64,000 bases of DNA from Pseudomonas azotoformans (GTDB lineage Bacteria; Pseudomonadota; Gammaproteobacteria; Pseudomonadales; Pseudomonadaceae), in NCBI RefSeq assembly GCF_001579805.1, contig NZ_CP014546.1, positions 3,720,001 to 3,784,000 of the forward strand, in the 5' to 3' direction. A model generated the notes under the pieces. It saw only the letters and a program-made list of their open reading frames with translations, searched no databases and was not told the DNA's origin. A program made the position numbers and the translations under genes. Shown here in pieces: positions 58,226 to 64,000 of the stretch. Each line of letters begins with the position of its first letter. The first letter of the stretch is position 1.

Positions 58226-59311
58226 ATGTATTCAAGCCGCCTGATCCTCTGCCTTGCCACTTTGCTGGTGCTGGCCGGTTGCTCCACCACACGCAACCCG
58301 CAACAGCCGGAGCGCAGCGAAGCCGAGGTGAAAGCGCAGATCGTGCGGCTGCTCCCCGCCCAAGTGCCCGACCGCAAGGGGTGGGCCCAGGACATCTACA
58401 CCGCCTTCGACACCCAGAAAATCTACCCCAGCACCGAAAACATCTGCGCCGTGTTGGCGGTGACCGAGCAGGAGTCCACTTACCAGGTCGACCCACCCGT
58501 GCCGAACATGGGCAAGATCGCCCAGGATGAAATCCTGCGGCGCGCCGGGAAAGTCCACGTACCGGCGTTTGTGGTCCGCAGCGCATTGCAACTGCGTTCG
58601 CCTACCGGCAAGACTTACGCCGATCGCCTGAGCGCTGCACGAACGGAGAAAGACCTGAGCGGCATCTTCGATGACTTCATCAGCATGGTGCCCCTGGGCA
58701 ACACGCTGTTTGGTGGTTTCAACCCGGTACATACCGCAGGGCCGATGCAGGTCAGTATCGACTTTGCGCAGAAGCAGGCGCGCGGTTATCCCTACACAGT
58801 GGACGGCACCATTCGTCGCGAAGTCTTCACCCGCCGGGGCGGCATGTATTTCGGCATCGCGCATTTGCTCGGTTACCCGGTGAATTATGACCAGCCGTTG
58901 TACCGCTTTGCCGACTTCAATGCCGGCTGGTACGCCAGCCGCAATGCCGCGTTCCAGGCTGCCGTCAGCCGTGCCTCGGGCACCGAACTGGCGCTGGATG
59001 GGGATTTGATTCGTTACGGTTCACTGCTGCCGGGCACTACCGAGCTGGCGGTGCGTTCATTGGGCGCGAAGCTGGACATGCGCAACCCCAGCATCCGCAG
59101 CCAACTGGAGCAGGGCGAGCAACTGGATTTCGAGGACACCACGCTCTACAAACGCGTGTTTGCCCTGGCCGACAAGGCGGCGGGCAAGCCGATGCCACGG
59201 GCGATCCTGCCGGGCATCGTGCTCAAGAGCCCTAAGATCACCCGCAACCTTACCACCGCCTGGTTCGCCAAGCGGGTGGATGAACGTTATCAGCGGTGCA
59301 TGAAGCGCTGA
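58226..59311 (+). CDS. DUF1615 family lipoprotein
   Basis: 361 residues. Lipobox VLAGC near residue 18. The mature domain has AVTEQESTYQVDP and HTAGPMQVSIDFAQ, which look like the Glu and GPMQ-type motifs of lysozyme-like folds (a lytic transglycosylase-like arrangement), followed by FADFNAGWYASRNAAFQ. A role in the cell wall is suggested by this resemblance only. It ends next to the convergent DUF4349 gene with no gap. Confidence 0.78.
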   Translation: MYSSRLILCLATLLVLAGCSTTRNPQQPERSEAEVKAQIVRLLPAQVPDRKGWAQDIYTAFDTQKIYPSTENICAVLAVTEQESTYQVDPPVPNMGKIAQDEILRRAGKVHVPAFVVRSALQLRSPTGKTYADRLSAARTEKDLSGIFDDFISMVPLGNTLFGGFNPVHTAGPMQVSIDFAQKQARGYPYTVDGTIRREVFTRRGGMYFGIAHLLGYPVNYDQPLYRFADFNAGWYASRNAAFQAAVSRASGTELALDGDLIRYGSLLPGTTELAVRSLGAKLDMRNPSIRSQLEQGEQLDFEDTTLYKRVFALADKAAGKPMPRAILPGIVLKSPKITRNLTTAWFAKRVDERYQRCMKR

Positions 59312-60106
59312 TCAAGTGCGGCGCTTGACGAAGCGGCGCCACAACCACACCCACAACCACACCACCGGAAACGCCAGGATCACGAACGGCAGCACATAGG
59401 CCGAGCGCTCCAGGGCGTCGGCAGTGCCGTCTACCAGGTTATCGCTCAAGTTGCTGAACATGCGGCTGAACCTCGACTGTTGGTTCGCACCATCAGAGGA
59501 GCGGAAATTCAGGGTCACACGGTTGGTGTCGAGGCGGCGTTGCTGGCCGGCGGCAACCTGTGCCAGTTCCTGCAGCTCGTTTTCAATGCCCGCCTGTTCC
59601 TTGCTCAGGGCAATCAGATCGCTGACGGTGATGTCCTTGCGCTTGGCCAGCTCGTCGAGGCGTTGTTGCTGGGCTTGCAGGCGGTCCTGGCGACGGCGCA
59701 CATCGGCAACGGCATCGGCCAGGTCTTCTGCGGTGGTGATGCGCTGGCCGAGTTTGCCACCTTCGGCGGCCATCGCCACCATCGGCTCTACGCCGGTCGG
59801 CGCGATGCGCAGGATGATCTGGCCGCCGCTGTCGTTTTCGGTGATGCCGAGGATATTGCAGGCGCCAAAGCGCGCGGTTTCGCAGGCTTCGCGAGTGGCC
59901 TGTATGCGCGGCGCAAGCAGGGCGCCGGGCAGGGCCAGGCTCAGTTCATGCTCATAAGCCAGTTGTGCGCCGGCGCGGCTTTGTTCACCGTTGATCACCC
60001 GCGCACGGGAGTGGTCACTGGGCGAGCAGCCGACCAACGCCAGGCCGGCCAGCAGCATCAAAAAGGGGGCACGAAGTGGCTGGGATTTGCCGTCCAGGTG
60101 GCGCAT
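59312..60106 (-). CDS. DUF4349 family lipoprotein with C-terminal membrane anchor
   Basis: 264 residues. Lipobox LVGC near residue 27; then a globular part with GITENDSGGQIILRI, a long coiled coil (RRRQDRLQAQQQRLDELAKR, about 137-200) and a C-terminal helix VLPFVILAFPVVWLWVWLW with a basic tail. It thus would be lipidated at the N-terminus and span the membrane at the C-terminus. No function is known to me for DUF4349. Confidence 0.8.
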   Translation of the reverse strand: MRHLDGKSQPLRAPFLMLLAGLALVGCSPSDHSRARVINGEQSRAGAQLAYEHELSLALPGALLAPRIQATREACETARFGACNILGITENDSGGQIILRIAPTGVEPMVAMAAEGGKLGQRITTAEDLADAVADVRRRQDRLQAQQQRLDELAKRKDITVSDLIALSKEQAGIENELQELAQVAAGQQRRLDTNRVTLNFRSSDGANQQSRFSRMFSNLSDNLVDGTADALERSAYVLPFVILAFPVVWLWVWLWRRFVKRRT

Positions 60107-60255
60107 TGCAGTTCCTTGAAGGGGTCAATGCGGCGATTAAAGCGGGTCTGGTGGATTAACGCAAAGCATCGCGGGGGATTTGCGCGGTGGATGGTCATGG
60201 CTGCCGCTTGCGGCGAGGCGTACATCTCAATCTTCACTCCAGGGAAGAATCCGCC

Positions 60256-60672
60256 ATGATCGCTCACGCCGTGCCTGAAGGTTTTGTTTCGCTGCCCCGC
60301 AGCAGCCCGTTGCTGGACCTGCTCGGCCCGGCGTATTGCCGAGGGGAGGGCCTGCAACTGGAGATCGGCCTGCGCGCCGACAATCGCCACGCCAATGGAC
60401 GCGGCACCGTGCATGGCGGGGTGTTGGCGACCCTGGCGGATATCGGCATGGGGTACGCGATGGCGTTTTCCAGTGAGCCGCCGCTGCCGTTGATTACGGC
60501 GAGCATGACCTTGGATTATCTGGGGGCGGTGCAGGTGGGGGAGTGGATTGTGGTGCGCTTGGAGCATCACAAGCGGGGGCGGCAGATGGCGTTTGCCACG
60601 GTGAGCTTGCAGGTGGGAGAGAAGGTGGTGGCACGGGCGAATGCGGTGTTTGCGGTGCCGCAACCTCAGTGA
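60256..60672 (+). CDS. PaaI-type hotdog-fold thioesterase
   Basis: 138 residues. NRHANGRGTVHGGVLATLADIGMGYA is the HGG active-site helix of PaaI/YbgC-like acyl-CoA thioesterases, with the general base likely the Asp in LADIG. The rest forms the beta-sheet (SMTLDYLGAVQVGEWIVV). AGGGAAG lies seven bases before the ATG. Single gene, ending in a terminator. Late codons shift to GGG/GTG as in the DASS gene. Confidence 0.87.
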   Translation: MIAHAVPEGFVSLPRSSPLLDLLGPAYCRGEGLQLEIGLRADNRHANGRGTVHGGVLATLADIGMGYAMAFSSEPPLPLITASMTLDYLGAVQVGEWIVVRLEHHKRGRQMAFATVSLQVGEKVVARANAVFAVPQPQ

Positions 60673-60682
60673 AAACCATAAA

Positions 60683-60717
60683 GAAAAGGCCTGGTTTTCG
60701 TGGAACCAGGCCTTTTC
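60683..60717. terminator. Bidirectional rho-independent terminator
   Basis: GAAAAGGCCTGGTT, seven bases, then AACCAGGCCTTTTC. It lies downstream of the thioesterase gene and faces the end of atoB. A single degraded REP sequence (60753-60779) follows. Confidence 0.92.
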
Positions 60718-60780
60718 GGTGTTGCTCTTTAATTTAGGGCTACTGTGCAGTCCGGCGCGGGACAAGTCCGCTCACTACAA

Positions 60781-61962
60781 TCAGCTGCGTTCGAGTGCCA
60801 GCGCGACGCCCTGGCCGCCACCGATGCACAGCGTTGCCAGGCCTTTCTTGGCATCACGCTTGATCATTTCATGCAGCAGGGTCACCAGCACGCGGCAGCC
60901 TGAGGCGCCGATCGGGTGGCCGATGGCGATGGCGCCACCGTTGACGTTGACCTTCTCTGCATCCCACTCCAGTTCTTTGCCCACCGCCAGAGATTGCGCG
61001 GCGAAGGCTTCGTTGGCTTCGATCAGGTCCAGGTCGCCCAGGCTCCAGCCGGCTTTGTCCAGGCAGCGACGGGTTGCGGAGACCGGGCCAATGCCCATGA
61101 TGGCTGGGTCGACGCCCGCGTTGGCGTAACTGGCGATACGCGCCAGCACCGGCAGGCCGAGGGCCTTGGCTTTGTCGGCGCTCATCAGCAGTACCGCAGC
61201 GGCGCCGTCGTTGAGGCTGGAGGCGTTGCCGGCGGTGACACTGCCGTCTTTCTTGAACGCCGGTTTCAGTTTGGCCAGGGACTCGGCAGTGGTGCCGGCG
61301 CGAGGCTGTTCATCCACGGCGAAGGCCACCGGGTCGCCTTTGCGTTGGGGAATCAGGATCGGGGTGATCTCGTCGACAAAGCGGCCTGCTTCGATAGCGG
61401 CGGCAGCTTTTTGCTGGGACGCCGCAGCGAACGCGTCCTGGGCTTCACGGCTAATGCCGTACTTGTCCACCAGGTTCTCGGCGGTGATGCCCATGTGGTA
61501 GTCGTTGAATGCATCCCACAGGCCGTCGGTGATCATGCTGTCGATCATCTTGGCGTGGCCCATGCGCAAACCGGTGCGCGCAGCGGGCAGTACGTACGGA
61601 GCCAGGCTCATGTTCTCCATGCCGCCGGCGATGATCACGTCGGCGTCGCCGCAACGGATGGCCTGGGCGCCGAGGTGCAGCGCCTTGAGGCCGGAGCCGC
61701 AGACTTTGTTGAGGGTCAGGCTCGGCACGGCGTGGGGCAGGCCGGCGAGGATCGAAGCCTGACGCGCCGGGTTCTGGCCTGAGCCGGCGGTGAGCACCTG
61801 GCCGAGGATCACTTCATCCACTTGGGCCGGGTCGAGGCCGGTCTGTTCCAACAGGCGGCGGATCACGGCAGCGCCCAGTTCCGGAGCCGGAATGTTCGCC
61901 AGCGAACCCTGGAAGCTGCCCACGGCGGTGCGGGTGGCAGCAACAATCACGACGTCTTGCAT
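60781..61962 (-). CDS. atoB: Acetyl-CoA acetyltransferase (thiolase)
   Basis: 393 residues. Active sites: Cys in [12 protein letters not shown] near residue 89, His in [14 protein letters not shown] near residue 349, Cys in [10 protein letters not shown] near residue 379. It splits acetoacetyl-CoA into two acetyl-CoA. GAGGA precedes the ATG I chose; a frame start 15 bases earlier overlaps the CoA-transferase stop. It completes the LysR-CoA transferase-thiolase set. Confidence 0.93.
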   Translation of the reverse strand: MQDVVIVAATRTAVGSFQGSLANIPAPELGAAVIRRLLEQTGLDPAQVDEVILGQVLTAGSGQNPARQASILAGLPHAVPSLTLNKVCGSGLKALHLGAQAIRCGDADVIIAGGMENMSLAPYVLPAARTGLRMGHAKMIDSMITDGLWDAFNDYHMGITAENLVDKYGISREAQDAFAAASQQKAAAAIEAGRFVDEITPILIPQRKGDPVAFAVDEQPRAGTTAESLAKLKPAFKKDGSVTAGNASSLNDGAAAVLLMSADKAKALGLPVLARIASYANAGVDPAIMGIGPVSATRRCLDKAGWSLGDLDLIEANEAFAAQSLAVGKELEWDAEKVNVNGGAIAIGHPIGASGCRVLVTLLHEMIKRDAKKGLATLCIGGGQGVALALERS

Positions 61963-61973
61963 GAGATCTGTCC

Positions 61974-62633
61974 TCACTGGAAGTGCATTTCTGGAACGTG
62001 GTCCGGGACGATCAGTTTACCGGCGGTCTTGCTCACAATCTCTTCAACGCTGACGCCAGGTGCGCGTTCCTTGAGGACAAAAGCGCCATTTTCGATTTCC
62101 AGGTAGGCCAGGTCGGTCAATACACGCTTGATGCAGTTGGCACCGGTCAGCGGCAGGCTGCACTGGCTGAGCAACTTGGATTCACCATCCTTGGAAGCGT
62201 GGGTCATGATCACGATGATGTTTTCCGCACCGGCCACCAGGTCCATGGCGCCGCCCATGCCTTTGACTAGCTTGCCGGGGATCATCCACGAAGCGATGTT
62301 GCCATTTACGTCCACTTCGAACGCACCGAGTACAGTGAGGTCGACGTGGCCGCCTCGGATCATCGCGAAGGATTCGGCCGAGGAAAAGATCGAGGCGCCG
62401 ATACGTGCGGTAACGGTCTGTTTGCCGGCGTTGATCATGTCGGCATCAATGGTGTCTTCGGTCGGAAACGGTCCCATGCCCAGCAGGCCGTTTTCCGATT
62501 GCAGCATCACTTCCATGCCTTCGGGGATGTAGTTGGCCACCAGGGTCGGAATGCCGATGCCGAGGTTGACGTAGAAGCCGTCCTGCATTTCGCGGGCGAC
62601 GCGTTGAGCCATTTGTTCGCGGGTAAGAGCCAT
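61974..62633 (-). CDS. 3-oxoacid CoA-transferase subunit B (ScoB/DhcB type)
   Basis: 219 residues of CoA-transferase family I. The catalytic Glu lies in [12 protein letters not shown] near residue 52; [24 protein letters not shown] is the second conserved block. It pairs with the A subunit 35 bases upstream. The same gene order in P. aeruginosa is dhcR-dhcA-dhcB-atoB, where DhcAB acts on 3-dehydrocarnitine; acetoacetate or another 3-oxoacid is the alternative. Confidence 0.9.
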   Translation of the reverse strand: MALTREQMAQRVAREMQDGFYVNLGIGIPTLVANYIPEGMEVMLQSENGLLGMGPFPTEDTIDADMINAGKQTVTARIGASIFSSAESFAMIRGGHVDLTVLGAFEVDVNGNIASWMIPGKLVKGMGGAMDLVAGAENIIVIMTHASKDGESKLLSQCSLPLTGANCIKRVLTDLAYLEIENGAFVLKERAPGVSVEEIVSKTAGKLIVPDHVPEMHFQ

Positions 62634-62668
62634 TTTTATGTGTCCTTATTGTTCGGGCTGGAGGCGGA

Positions 62669-63367
62669 TTATTTGCGTACGGTGCGCTGTTCGATGCGCT
62701 TCTCGAACGTGCCGCAGATGATCCGGTCGACGTAGATGCCAGGGGTGTGGATCTGCGCCGGGTCCAGCTCGCCCGGTTCGACGATTTCTTCGACTTCGAC
62801 CACGGTGATCTTGCCGGCGGTGGCGGCCAACGGGTTGAAGTTCTGGGCGGTGTGGCGATAAATGACGTTGCCGAAGTGGTCGGCTTTCCAGCCTTTGACG
62901 ATGGCGAAGTCGCCGGTGATGGATTCTTCCATCAGGTACGGACGACCGTTGAACTCGCGGGTTTCCTTGCCTTCGGCCACCGGGGTGCCGACGCCGGTCG
63001 CGGTGAAGAAGGCCGGGATGCCGGCGCCGCCAGCGCGCATTTTCTCGGCCAGGGTGCCTTGGGGCGTCAGCACCACCTCGATTTCGCCGCTGAGCAATTG
63101 CTTCTCGAACAGGGCGTTTTCACCGACGTAGGAAGCGATCACCTTGCTGATCTGTTTTTCTTCCAGCAACACGCCCAGGCCGAAACCGTCGACGCCACAG
63201 TTGTTGGAAACCACAGTCAGGTCGCGGGTGCCTTTGCGCTTGATCTCGGCGATGAGGTTTTCCGGAATGCCGCACAGGCCAAAACCGCCGGAGAGTACGG
63301 TCATACCGTCTTCCAGGCCTGCCAGTGCTTCCTCGTAGGACGCCACGCGTTTATCGAAACCTGCCAT
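62669..63367 (-). CDS. 3-oxoacid CoA-transferase subunit A (ScoA/DhcA type)
   Basis: 232 residues. [14 protein letters not shown] near residue 26 is the CoA-binding signature; [15 protein letters not shown] and [25 protein letters not shown] follow. GAGGT lies six bases before the ATG. First gene of the operon, divergent from the LysR gene across 133 bases that contain a direct repeat. Confidence 0.92.
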   Translation of the reverse strand: MAGFDKRVASYEEALAGLEDGMTVLSGGFGLCGIPENLIAEIKRKGTRDLTVVSNNCGVDGFGLGVLLEEKQISKVIASYVGENALFEKQLLSGEIEVVLTPQGTLAEKMRAGGAGIPAFFTATGVGTPVAEGKETREFNGRPYLMEESITGDFAIVKGWKADHFGNVIYRHTAQNFNPLAATAGKITVVEVEEIVEPGELDPAQIHTPGIYVDRIICGTFEKRIEQRTVRK

Positions 63368-63421
63368 ATGCACCTCTTTTATTGTTTGTGGGCCAGCCAA
63401 TGAACCGAGTGTTGCTCCGGC

Positions 63422-63461
63422 TGATTGATTTGTTAAGTTGTTTTTTAGGGTTGATTGATTT
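63422..63461. promoter_or_regulatory. Direct repeat in the LysR-CoA transferase control region
   Basis: TGATTGATTT occurs at 63422-63431 and again at 63452-63461, exactly 30 bases apart (about three helical turns). A candidate binding array for the divergent LysR protein. Confidence 0.45.
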
Positions 63462-63500
63462 AAAAAACAGCATAGTCGCCCGACCGTTTGGAGTAGCGTC

Positions 63501-64000
63501 ATGACCGTTAAACAGATGCGCGCGTTTCTCGCCGTGGCCCAGAGCCTGAGTTTTGCCGCCGCCTGCGAGCGCCTGCACCTCTCTCAATCGGCGCTGAGCC
63601 TGACCATCAAGGGGCTGGAAGAAGGCCTGGGCGGGCGCCTGTTCAGCCGTAATACCCGCAACGTTGCCCTGACGCCCGAAGGCGAGTCCTTGCTGCCCCT
63701 GGCGCGCCGGCTGATTGCCGACTGGGACAATGCCGAAGACGAACTGCGCCAGCGTTTCACCTTGCAGCGCGGGCGAGTCACTGTGGCGGCGATGCCGTCT
63801 TTTGCGGGCAACCTACTGCCACCGATCCTGAAGATATTCCGCGCGCGTTACCCGCAGGTGAATGTGACAGTGCATGACTTGATCAATGAGCAGGTGCTGG
63901 AGATGGTGCGCGACCGGCAGGTGGAGTTGGGCGTAGCGTTTGAGCCTGCCGAGGGTTCATCACTGGCGTTTACGCCGTTATACCTCGACCGCTTCATCGC
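63501..64000 (+). CDS. LysR-family regulator (N-terminal part, DhcR-like position)
   Basis: The frame is open from the ATG to the right edge: 166 residues are visible. The helix-turn-helix is [41 protein letters not shown], followed by the linker and the first lobe of the effector domain ([19 protein letters not shown]). GGAG lies seven bases before the ATG. It is divergent from the CoA-transferase operon and so is its probable regulator, matching the position of dhcR. Confidence 0.9.
   Translation, partial: MTVKQMRAFLAVAQSLSFAAACERLHLSQSALSLTIKGLEEGLGGRLFSRNTRNVALTPEGESLLPLARRLIADWDNAEDELRQRFTLQRGRVTVAAMPSFAGNLLPPILKIFRARYPQVNVTVHDLINEQVLEMVRDRQVELGVAFEPAEGSSLAFTPLYLDRFI

Overview
The window is high-GC, gene-dense bacterial DNA. 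The bkd operon with BkdR, an ErcA/NahK-type alcohol-oxidation region, a uronate dehydrogenase cluster, PreT/PreA pyrimidine catabolism and several REP-type palindromes together point to a fluorescent Pseudomonas of the P. fluorescens group. This assignment is inferred from gene content and was not checked by any search. I see no rRNA, tRNA, CRISPR array, insertion sequence or prophage, so this is ordinary chromosomal backbone with metabolic islands.

Layout. Positions 1-4.8 kb hold the end of a PQQ-linked alcohol-oxidation locus: a metallo-hydrolase fragment, exaC, a stand-alone 23-residue pqqA that is easily missed, ercA and a sensor-less hybrid kinase of the NahK/ErcS' type. A DASS transporter follows. 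Next is an 860-bp gene-free stretch made of two inverted copies of a structured repeat around a REPIN. From 7.2 to 10 kb lies an EmrB-like pump with a frameshifted EmrA-like partner. From 10 to 16.8 kb lies a hexuronate unit (OprD-type porin, TRAP transporter, Udh, SMP-30 lactonase, mutarotase). CopC/CopD come next. From 18.8 to 27 kb lies the reductive pyrimidine pathway (TetR, PreA, PreT, dihydropyrimidinase, NCS1 importer, carbamoyl hydrolase). From 27 to 33 kb lies a basic amino-acid ABC importer with an Lrp-type regulator, ornithine cyclodeaminase and a CtlX-type hydrolase.

Positions 34-41 kb carry ilvE and the branched-chain keto-acid dehydrogenase operon bkdA1-bkdA2-bkdB-lpdV with divergent bkdR; bkdA2 reads with a one-base insertion. 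From 40.8 to 44.2 kb is a sulfide/persulfide detoxification set (Blh-like dioxygenase, BigR-like sensor, SQR, TauE exporter). From 44 to 60 kb are mostly housekeeping or single-gene units: YceH, SstT, an MFS efflux pump, NhaR-like, TerC, SelD-SelU, an ArsP-like permease, GST, PhzF, a zinc-type HemB, LysE, two lipoproteins of unknown function and a thioesterase. The right end holds a LysR gene (cut by the window) divergent from a CoA-transferase pair and a thiolase, in the same order as dhcR-dhcA-dhcB-atoB of P. aeruginosa.

The points most worth a second look are: the orphan pqqA; the covarying folded repeat at 6.3-7.1 kb; two one-base insertions, both in a GGGCC context, that break an EmrA-like gene and bkdA2; a 21-bp phased repeat shared in part between the ABC operon and ctlX-ocd; and paired operator-like palindromes in the uronate cluster.
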